DNA of 14,247 nucleotides. Source: Ruixingdingia sedimenti. Its GTDB lineage: Bacteria; Pseudomonadota; Alphaproteobacteria; Rhodobacterales; Rhodobacteraceae. A program made the translations under genes and the position numbers. Every line of letters starts with the position of its first letter. Position 1 is the stretch's first letter. The stretch lies in assembly GCF_031432425.1 (NCBI RefSeq), contig NZ_JAVKPH010000054.1, forward strand, positions 1-14,247. The letters run 5' to 3'. This document shows, one piece after another, positions 6,827 to 12,615 of the stretch. The notes under the pieces were generated by a model. The model was not told the DNA's origin, searched no databases, and was given only the letters and a program-made list of their open reading frames with translations.

Positions 6827-7218
6827 CCCATCCGCCGCCCGCCCGCCAAGAAGATCTGCCCGCGTCGCTTCTCGACGTGGCGGAGGCGCTTGGCCTGCGG
6901 GTGGCGCTGCGGCTGATCGCCGAATATGGCGGCCGCGACGTCAAGTTTCCGCGTCGGCCGTCGGCGGATCACCCGGTGGTCCGCGCCCTGGGCATGGACG
7001 ACGCCCTGGCGCTGTGCGAGTTTCTGGCCGGCGCGCAGATGTACGTCCCCCACGGCCGGCCCAAGAGGTCCAGCCGCCCGGCGGTGCTGGATATGCAGGC
7101 GCGGGGGCTGACCCGGGCGGAGATCTCCCGCGCGCTCGGCCTGTCTGAACGGCATGTCCGGTATCTGGCTAATCAGGCCCCGCCTGCGCCGCTGCCCCTG
7201 TTCCCCGACGAAACCTGA
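6823..7218 (+). CDS. Mor-family transcription activator
   Basis: A 131-residue protein, close to the 129 residues of Mu Mor, the activator of middle transcription that acts with RNA polymerase sigma factor and alpha subunit. The N-terminal dimerisation part contains LLDVAEALGLRVALRLIAEYGG (residues about 16-37). The linker has the family signature FLAGAQMYVPHG (67-78), and the C-terminal helix-turn-helix is LTRAEISRALGLSERHVRYL (96-115). GTG at 6823 overlaps the preceding stop (GTGA). An upstream start in the frame would only extend through the previous gene. No separate C activator gene follows, so this protein may switch on the downstream lysis and head genes directly. Confidence 0.88.
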   Translation: MTHPPPARQEDLPASLLDVAEALGLRVALRLIAEYGGRDVKFPRRPSADHPVVRALGMDDALALCEFLAGAQMYVPHGRPKRSSRPAVLDMQARGLTRAEISRALGLSERHVRYLANQAPPAPLPLFPDET

Positions 7219-7235
7219 CCGGAGATCATCTCCGG
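7219..7235 (+). terminator. perfect inverted repeat directly after the mor-like stop
   Basis: Arms 7219-7226 and 7228-7235 are exact reverse complements (CCGGAGAT / ATCTCCGG) around a single central base. It begins immediately after the TGA of the activator gene. As DNA it is a 17-bp palindrome suited to a dimeric regulator; as RNA it would be a short hairpin without a T-run. Terminator or operator cannot be decided from sequence. Confidence 0.4.
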
Positions 7236-7263
7236 GCGATTGATCGCGCCACCCGCGAGATGG

Positions 7264-7284
7264 TCCGGGCAGATACTGCCCGGA
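7264..7284 (+). promoter_or_regulatory. inverted repeat covering the amidase ribosome binding site
   Basis: Arms 7264-7272 and 7276-7284 are exact reverse complements (TCCGGGCAG / CTGCCCGGA) with a 3-nt loop. The only Shine-Dalgarno-like sequence of the next gene, GGAG at 7282-7285, lies in the 3' arm, 5 nt before the ATG at 7291. In RNA the hairpin would hide the ribosome binding site. In DNA it could be an operator of the activator encoded just upstream. I see no convincing -35/-10 pair here. Confidence 0.5.
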
Positions 7285-7290
7285 GCCACC

Positions 7291-7917
7291 ATGTCCAAAG
7301 CCGCCATCTCCCTGATCCAGACCGGCCTGCGGGATCTGGGTTATCAGCCCGGTCCCGTCGACGGCATCTATGGCCCGCGCACCCGTGATGCGGCGCTGAC
7401 ATGGCTGGAGGAGGGCGGCCAGCCGCTCACTTCGATCCGCATGCCGCTGACCAGCGCCATGATCTATCAGGGTGCCGCGCGCTATCCGGTGCAGGAGATC
7501 ATCCTGCATTGCAGCGCCACCCGGCCAAGCTGGATGGCGGACAGATCGCTCGCCGATCAGGTGGCCGAGATCCGCCGGTGGCATGTGCAGGACAACGGGT
7601 GGCGCGGTATCGGCTACCACTGGATCATCGGCCGTGACGGGTCGATCCTGCCGGGTCGCAAGGAGACCGAGATCGGCGCCGGGGTGGTCGGGCGCAACCA
7701 GGGTGTCATCCATGCGGTGCTGATCGGCGGGCATGGCTCTTCCGAGCGGGACCGCTTTTCCGAGCATTTCACGGCCGCGCAGGACCTCGCCGCGCGGCAG
7801 CTTCTCCAGGGCATCGGCATGCGGACCCGCATCACGCGGATCAGCGGGCACAACGAGCATGCCGCGAAGGCATGCCCCGGTTTCACCGTCAGCGACTGGC
7901 TCAAGGAGGCCGCATGA
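7291..7917 (+). CDS. peptidoglycan-binding N-acetylmuramoyl-L-alanine amidase (endolysin)
   Basis: A 208-residue endolysin that should cut the amide bond between N-acetylmuramic acid and L-Ala in peptidoglycan. Residues 1-40 are a short peptidoglycan-binding domain 1 (LIQTGLRDLGYQPGPVDGIY, GPRTRDAALTW). The rest is an Amidase_2 domain of the T7-lysozyme type with zinc ligands expected at H73 (ILHCSAT), H187 (SGHNEH) and C195 (KACPG), and Lys193 near the last ligand as in T7 lysozyme. GYHWIIGRDG at 109-118 is the usual core strand. No signal peptide is seen, so it needs a holin. ATG at 7291 has GGAG at 7282-7285. It overlaps the next gene by ATGA and starts the lysis cassette. Confidence 0.93.
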   Translation: MSKAAISLIQTGLRDLGYQPGPVDGIYGPRTRDAALTWLEEGGQPLTSIRMPLTSAMIYQGAARYPVQEIILHCSATRPSWMADRSLADQVAEIRRWHVQDNGWRGIGYHWIIGRDGSILPGRKETEIGAGVVGRNQGVIHAVLIGGHGSSERDRFSEHFTAAQDLAARQLLQGIGMRTRITRISGHNEHAAKACPGFTVSDWLKEAA

Positions 7918-8480
7918 AACTCAATCTCAACCTGCCGCCCCTGCCGATCTGGCAGGCCCGCAGCTTCTACGCCCAGATGCTGCTGGCGCTGTCCGTCGTG
8001 CTGAACATGACCGGCATCGACCTGATGCGCTGGCTGGCCGATATCGGCGCGGGGTCGAGCCCGGACGAGGTGATCGAGACCGGCGTCAGCGTCTGGCAAG
8101 CGCTGTCGCCGATCGTCTTCGGCCTCTGGGCCTGGGCGGAGCGGCGCGCCCCGAACTATCGCCTGACGTTGCTGGGCGCGGGTGGGGATACCAGCCTGCG
8201 GTTTTTGGGCGGGCTGGCGGCCGTGCTGCTGCTGATCGGCTCGGCCGGGACGGTCATGGCCCAACCCTGCGCCCCGGCCGAAACCGTCTTTGCGCAGCTT
8301 CAGGATGGCTACGGCGAAATCCTGACGGGCTCGGGGGTGGTGGGCGACGTGCCGATCCTGCTGTTCGTCAACCCGGACACCAACACCTGGACCATTGTCG
8401 CCACGGCCGACGGTCGCGGCTGTCCGTTGCTCGCGGGCGAGGCGTGGGCGCCCCCTCCGCCGCGCGGAAAACCCCTCTAG
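7914..8480 (+). CDS. holin-like membrane protein with exported C-terminal domain
   Basis: A 188-residue protein placed next to the endolysin. Residues about 17-38 (SFYAQMLLALSVVLNMTGIDL) and 57-75 (SVWQALSPIVFGLWAWAE) are two likely membrane helices, consistent with a holin. A third hydrophobic segment at 97-116 (FLGGLAAVLLLIGSAGTVMA) ends like a signal-peptidase site, with QPCAPAETVF following. Residues 117-188 form a small domain with two Cys (119 and about 173) and a core LLFVNPDTNTWTIVATADG, which would be periplasmic. In other genomes such a domain tends to stand as its own secreted protein, so this looks like a holin fused to it. Function of the domain is unknown. The start overlaps the amidase stop. 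Confidence 0.75.
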   Translation: MKLNLNLPPLPIWQARSFYAQMLLALSVVLNMTGIDLMRWLADIGAGSSPDEVIETGVSVWQALSPIVFGLWAWAERRAPNYRLTLLGAGGDTSLRFLGGLAAVLLLIGSAGTVMAQPCAPAETVFAQLQDGYGEILTGSGVVGDVPILLFVNPDTNTWTIVATADGRGCPLLAGEAWAPPPPRGKPL

Positions 8481-8494
8481 GACACGCCCCGGCT

Positions 8495-8740
8495 GTGACC
8501 GACATCTCTCCCCACACCGCGGCCCAGATCGCCCAGGCGCACAAGCGCCTGGATGCGCATGAGAACCGCATCACCAAGATCGAAATCCATACGGCGGGAG
8601 AGAGCGTCCGCATGCAGAACATCGAACATCAGCTGGCCTCGCTGCAATCCGGGGTGAGCTGGGCCAACAAGCTGATCATCGGGGGCATCGTCATGGGCGT
8701 CATCGCCTTCCTGCTCCAAGGAGGGTTCCATGTCGGATGA
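8495..8740 (+). CDS. XhlA-like coiled-coil membrane protein, lysis accessory
   Basis: An 81-residue protein starting at GTG 8495, 14 bp after the previous stop. Residues about 8-50 form an amphipathic coiled coil with regular hydrophobic spacing (QIAQAHKRLDAHENRITKIE, then MQNIEHQLASLQ). Residues 58-76 (NKLIIGGIVMGVIAFLLQG) are one membrane helix near the C-terminus, preceded by Trp56. This layout is that of the XhlA family of cell-surface hemolysin or holin-partner proteins. The start is not certain because no strong ribosome binding site is visible; the upstream frame is a shadow of the previous gene. It overlaps the DUF1804 gene by 11 nt. Confidence 0.7.
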   Translation: MTDISPHTAAQIAQAHKRLDAHENRITKIEIHTAGESVRMQNIEHQLASLQSGVSWANKLIIGGIVMGVIAFLLQGGFHVG

Positions 8741-9224
8741 TCTGCGCCGCAAGGCCCGCTCGGACTATGTCTACCGCCGGTTCACCATCGGCACGATCGC
8801 GGTGGCGCTCAACAAGAGCGAAGCCACGATCGGACGCTGGAAGAAATCCGCGAAGGAAGCCGGCGACGACTGGGACAAGGCGCGTTCCGCCCATGTCATC
8901 GCCGGGGAAGGCGTCGAGGCGGTGGTCTCGACCGTCGTCGAGGACTTCATGATCCAGGCGCAGGCGATCCTGGACGAGATCAAGGAGGGCGGGCACTCCA
9001 CGCAAGAGAAGGTGGGGATGCTGGTCCAGCTGTCCGACGCCATGACCAAGATGGCGGCCAGCGCCAAACGGTTCGCGCCGAAGATCAGTGAACTCGGGGT
9101 GGCGCAGGATGTCATGGCCAAGCTGCTGGAGTTCGTGCGCGAGCACTTCCCGCAGCATGCCAACACCATCCTCGAGATCATCGAGCCCTTCGGCGAACAT
9201 CTGGCCGGGATCTACACGACATGA
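8730..9224 (+). CDS. DUF1804 family protein (Mu gp27-like), probable small terminase
   Basis: A 164-residue protein of the DUF1804 family, found just before the large terminase in Mu-like phages. The N-terminus carries a helix-turn-helix (YRRFTIGTIAVALNKSEATIGRWKKSAKEAGDDWDKAR, residues about 15-51), fitting a small terminase subunit that recognises phage DNA. The remainder is helical (VVSTVVEDFMIQAQAILDEI, AMTKMAASAKRFAP, MAKLLEFVREHFPQHANTILEIIEPFGEHLAGIY). ATG at 8730 has GGAGGG at 8720-8725 and overlaps the preceding stop. It overlaps the terminase by ATGA. The small-terminase role is inferred from position and HTH. Confidence 0.88.
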   Translation: MSDDLRRKARSDYVYRRFTIGTIAVALNKSEATIGRWKKSAKEAGDDWDKARSAHVIAGEGVEAVVSTVVEDFMIQAQAILDEIKEGGHSTQEKVGMLVQLSDAMTKMAASAKRFAPKISELGVAQDVMAKLLEFVREHFPQHANTILEIIEPFGEHLAGIYTT

Positions 9225-10885
9225 CCCGCCGGCCGCAGCTGAAGGCCGCGGTCAGCCGGAAGGACTTCGCGAAGAAGATCGCCGAGATGGCGGCGGATTT
9301 CTCGCGGAACATTGAGCTGAACGTCGATGCCTTTCCCGCCGATGCCGCGGCGCGCGCCGAACGGCTGCGCCGATGTTCCGATTTCGGTGGTGGCGGCTTC
9401 GAGTTCTTCCTGAAGACCTATCTGCCCCACTATGTGAAGGGCGAGGACAGCCTGTTCCATCGGGCCATCTTCGATCTGGCCCCGAGGATCCTGACCTCCG
9501 ATAGCGGCAAGCGCGAGATGCTGATCGCGCCGCGCGGATCCTCGAAATCCACGCACCTGTCACTGGGCTTCGCGCTCTACTGCATCGTCATGCGCAAGAC
9601 ACGCTATTGCCTCGAGGTCTGCGATGTCTACGCCCAGGCGGCGCTGCTGATCGAGGCGATCAAGGCCGAACTGACGACCAACCCGCGCCTCCAGCATGAT
9701 TTCCCGGAGGCTTGCGGCCAGGGCCGCGTCTGGCGCGAGGGCGAGATCGTCACCCGCCAGAACATCCGGGTCGAGGGTCTGGGCGCGGGCCAGAAGCTGC
9801 GCGGCCGGCGCCACGGCCCGCACCGTCCGGACCTCATGTTCTTCGACGACATCGAGAACGACGAGGCCGTCCGCAGTCCGGAGCAGCGCCAGAAGCTCGA
9901 GAACTGGATCAACCGTGCCGCGCTCAAGGTCGGCCCGCCGGACGGATCCATGCATGTCCTCTGGGTCGGCACCGTTCTGCACTGGGATGCCGTTCTGGTG
10001 CGCGAGGCGAAAAAGCCCGCGTGGAACGTCACGAAGTTCCAGGCGATCATGACCTATCCCGACCGCATGGACCTCTGGGAGGCGTTCGAGGAACTCTACC
10101 TCAACGAGGGCGAGGCGGCGGCCCGGGCCTTCTACGCCGCGCACCAGGCCGAGATGGACCGCGGCGCCGTGGTCAACTGGCCGTCGATGCAGCCACTGGT
10201 CTGGCTGATGCTCCAGCGGGCGGGCGGGCACGACAGCTTCGCCACCGAATACCAGAACCAGCCGATCAGCGATGGCAACCCCTTCGCGAAGCTGGTGTTC
10301 TGGACCGTGCCGCTGCGGGACTGGATCCACTTCGGTGCCATCGACCCGTCGCTCGGTAAGCATGGCAAAGGCCGCGATCCCTCGGCCATCCTGATCGGCG
10401 GGTTCGACCGCCTGTCAGGAAAGATGGACGTTGTCGAGGCGTCCATCCGGAAGCGCCTGCCCGACATCATCATCGCCGACACCATCGCGCTCCAGCGCGA
10501 ATACCGCTGCCTGCTGTGGTTCATCGAGAGCGTCCAGTTCCAGGAGTTCCTGCGGACGACCTTGATGGCCGAGGCCGCGAAGCAGGGCGTGGGCATCTCG
10601 GCCGTGCCGATCACCCCGATCGCCGACAAGAACCTGCGCATCGAAAGGCTCCAGCCGCCGGTGGCGGCCGGGCTCATCCGTTTCGCGCCGACCCACACGA
10701 CGCTCATCGAACAGCTTCAGCAATGGCCGAACGGGGCGCATGACGACGGACCCGACTGCCTCGACATGCTCTGGCAACACACCCTGTTCTACGCCGGCGG
10801 AGGTTCGGCGGGGCAGATGCAGACGGCCTCGGCGCCGTCGGGTGGTCTGGGCATGGGCGGCTTCCGGCTCGGCGGAGGTTGGTGA
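9221..10885 (+). CDS. terminase large subunit (Mu gp28-like)
   Basis: This 554-residue protein packages phage DNA into the prohead by ATP-driven translocation and cuts it by its nuclease domain. The ATPase part shows a Walker A at residues 103-111 (APRGSSKST, with Lys109) and a Walker B with acidic pair at about 205-211 (LMFFDDIEND, Asp209 and Asp210). The RNase H-like nuclease part begins near HFGAIDPSLGKHGKGRDPSA, with Asp375 as the first metal ligand, and ends with HDDGPDCLDML at about 507-517 as the last acidic cluster. Length is that of Mu gp28. The start ATG overlaps the DUF1804 stop. The tail is Gly/Ser-rich. Confidence 0.95.
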   Translation: MTRRPQLKAAVSRKDFAKKIAEMAADFSRNIELNVDAFPADAAARAERLRRCSDFGGGGFEFFLKTYLPHYVKGEDSLFHRAIFDLAPRILTSDSGKREMLIAPRGSSKSTHLSLGFALYCIVMRKTRYCLEVCDVYAQAALLIEAIKAELTTNPRLQHDFPEACGQGRVWREGEIVTRQNIRVEGLGAGQKLRGRRHGPHRPDLMFFDDIENDEAVRSPEQRQKLENWINRAALKVGPPDGSMHVLWVGTVLHWDAVLVREAKKPAWNVTKFQAIMTYPDRMDLWEAFEELYLNEGEAAARAFYAAHQAEMDRGAVVNWPSMQPLVWLMLQRAGGHDSFATEYQNQPISDGNPFAKLVFWTVPLRDWIHFGAIDPSLGKHGKGRDPSAILIGGFDRLSGKMDVVEASIRKRLPDIIIADTIALQREYRCLLWFIESVQFQEFLRTTLMAEAAKQGVGISAVPITPIADKNLRIERLQPPVAAGLIRFAPTHTTLIEQLQQWPNGAHDDGPDCLDMLWQHTLFYAGGGSAGQMQTASAPSGGLGMGGFRLGGGW

Positions 10886-10886
10886 T

Positions 10887-11096
10887 ATGGCAACGCGCTA
10901 TCGCTGGATCGCCCCCGACGGCCGTCGTGGCCGCTGGCGTAAGAGCCTCGAAGGGGCGGTCATCTCCGCTGTCTCGACAGCGAAATCAGCACCCCATGAG
11001 GGTCTGAAGCTCACGTTCGATCTTACGGTTTCATTGGCACTCTGGCCCGACCTGAAGGCCGAAGGGTGGAGCTTCGAAAAGGGGGAGGTCACATGA
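10887..11096 (+). CDS. hypothetical small protein between terminase and portal
   Basis: A 69-residue basic protein (MATRYRWIAPDGRRGRWRKS at the N-terminus) that I do not recognise. ATG at 10887 has GGAGG (10874-10878) 8 nt upstream, inside the end of the terminase gene, and the stop overlaps the portal start by ATGA, so it is very probably translated. The C-terminal half (LKLTFDLTVSLALWPDLKAEGWSFEKGEV) has alternating hydrophobics typical of beta strands. In Mu, the terminase gene is followed directly by the portal gene, so this is an extra gene in the packaging block. The bases here look a little less GC-rich than their surroundings. Confidence 0.68.
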   Translation: MATRYRWIAPDGRRGRWRKSLEGAVISAVSTAKSAPHEGLKLTFDLTVSLALWPDLKAEGWSFEKGEVT

Positions 11097-12484
11097 GCCG
11101 CCGCAAGCACAAGCGCCACCGCCAGACCACCGCCTTCGCCGAACCCGCCCGCCAGCACCTGCCGACCGAGGCGAAGACGCTGATCGCCAGCGTCGCGAAC
11201 GACATCACCATCCCGTATTTCACCGGGGTGCTGCAGCATGCCGACGACACGCTGATCCAGCAGGGCGGCGGCAAGGGGCTCGCGATCTATGACGAGATCA
11301 AGCGGGACACCCATGCCTCGTCCATGCTCCAGAAGCGGATCGGCACCGTCATCTCGCGCGATTGGGAGGTCGAGCCCGGCGGTGATCGCCCGATCGACAA
11401 GGAAGCGGCCGACCTTGTGGACATGTGCTTCGAGGCACTGCCGTTCGACAAGATCTGCGAGGATCTGCTGGACGCCGTCCTGAAGGGTTTTGCAGTCGCC
11501 GAGGTGATCTGGGCCAGAACCGGCAACCTGATCCTGCCGGTCGGCATCAGGGATATCGATCAGCGCCGCATCGTTTTCGACCGCGACGGGCGCCCGCGTC
11601 TGCTGACCCTGTCGCGGATGCTCGAAGGCGAAGAACTGCCGGATCGGAAGTTCATCGTCCATCGGTACGGGGTGAAGGGCAACAACCCCTATGGCCTCGG
11701 GCTCGGCAGCAAGCTGTTCTGGGCGGTGCTGTTCAAGCGCGAGGGGATCACCTTCTGGCTGCACTTTCTCGAGAAGTTCGCCGGCCCGACCGTCCTCGGC
11801 AAGACGCCCTACGGCACACTGACCGAAGAACAGAACCGGCTGCTCAATACCCTGACGAGCATCCGCACCAGCTCGGCCGTCACCGTACCCATAGGGACAG
11901 AGGTCGAGTTCCTGGAGGCCAGCCGGAGCGGGACGGTCTCGTATCAGGAGTTCGTGGAATACTGGGACCGGCAGATATCGATCTGCGTCTCCGGCGAGAC
12001 CCTGACGACGCAGGTCGGCGCCGCCGGCGGCAACCGCGCCCTGGGCGAGGTCCACCAGGAGCAGCTGGACATCATCGCCGACAGCGACGGGGACGGGCTG
12101 ACCGACACCCTGCGCGAAACCATCGTGCGCTGGATCGTCGAATACAACCTTCCCGGTGCGGCGATCCCTTCGGTGCGGCGCATCCGGCCCAAGAACAAGA
12201 AGGCCGAGGCCGAAACCAGCAAGGCCGAGGCCGACGCTACTGAGGCGACCGATCGTGCCATCCGCGCCGTGGTCCGGGCAGCCGCCATGTTCGAGGACGA
12301 TCAGGTCGCGCGCGAGTACATCGTCAGCTTTCCGGTAGTGGACCGGCTGTCCGACAAGACGATCGACGCCCTGGTCGCCGCCCGCCACGCCTTCGCCGGC
12401 GCGGCCGAGGCTGAAGCGGACGCCTTCCAGACCGGCCCTGCTGACCCACGGTTCTCGGGTCATGGGCTCAAAAAAAAACGCTGA
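11093..12484 (+). CDS. DUF935 portal protein (Mu gp29-like), frame ends at A9 tract
   Basis: The portal protein forms the ring at the head vertex through which DNA enters and leaves. This frame encodes 463 residues, DUF935 family. Typical parts are TIPYFTGVLQHADDTLIQQGG, IYDEIKRDTHASSMLQKR, VISRDWEVEPGG, the helix with LLDAVLKGFAVAEVIW, RFIVHRYG-like KFIVHRYGVKGNNPYGLGLG, and FLHFLEKFAGPTVLGK. ATG at 11093 has GGGGGAGG at 11081-11088. The frame runs across nine A residues (12470-12478) and stops two codons later. Mu gp29 has 512 residues; the missing C-terminal segment, with a helical pattern like IRKVVASAEAFEDIQRGLLEL, is encoded directly downstream in the -1 frame. Either slippage joins the two or the gene is frameshifted. 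Confidence 0.9.
   Translation: MSRRKHKRHRQTTAFAEPARQHLPTEAKTLIASVANDITIPYFTGVLQHADDTLIQQGGGKGLAIYDEIKRDTHASSMLQKRIGTVISRDWEVEPGGDRPIDKEAADLVDMCFEALPFDKICEDLLDAVLKGFAVAEVIWARTGNLILPVGIRDIDQRRIVFDRDGRPRLLTLSRMLEGEELPDRKFIVHRYGVKGNNPYGLGLGSKLFWAVLFKREGITFWLHFLEKFAGPTVLGKTPYGTLTEEQNRLLNTLTSIRTSSAVTVPIGTEVEFLEASRSGTVSYQEFVEYWDRQISICVSGETLTTQVGAAGGNRALGEVHQEQLDIIADSDGDGLTDTLRETIVRWIVEYNLPGAAIPSVRRIRPKNKKAEAETSKAEADATEATDRAIRAVVRAAAMFEDDQVAREYIVSFPVVDRLSDKTIDALVAARHAFAGAAEAEADAFQTGPADPRFSGHGLKKKR
12470..12478 (+). other. A9 slippery tract, candidate frameshift or transcriptional slippage site
   Basis: Nine consecutive A residues lie in the portal frame as CTC AAA AAA AAA CGC TGA. A -1 shift, or RNA with one extra A, leads to ACG CTG ACG CAT and continues open to 14073, without a stop. 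A 6-bp stem (12491-12496 with 12499-12504, GCCGCA / TGCGGC) begins 12 nt after the run. It is the longest A or T homopolymer I see in this GC-rich window. Confidence 0.6.
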
Positions 12485-12615
12485 CGCATTGCCGCATCTG
12501 CGGCCAGCACGGCACGGCCTTCGCTGAAAGGTCGGGTCCGGTTGCGCGGATCACCGACCAGCTGGTTGCGGCGGCCGAGCGGCATTTCACCCGGCGCGTC
12601 GACGCGATCCGGAAG

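Noticed and set aside
6661..7860. 399-codon open frame on the minus strand
   Set aside because: It spans the mor-like gene, the regulatory gap and the amidase, all well supported on the + strand.
10898..12463. 521-codon open frame on the minus strand
   Set aside because: It is the antisense shadow of the portal gene; no domain is recognisable and the + strand product is clear.
12462..12527. 21-residue ORF from the ATG just before the A9 run, in the third frame
   Set aside because: It is very short, lacks a ribosome binding site and has no recognisable content. It is only relevant as the product of a +1 shift.
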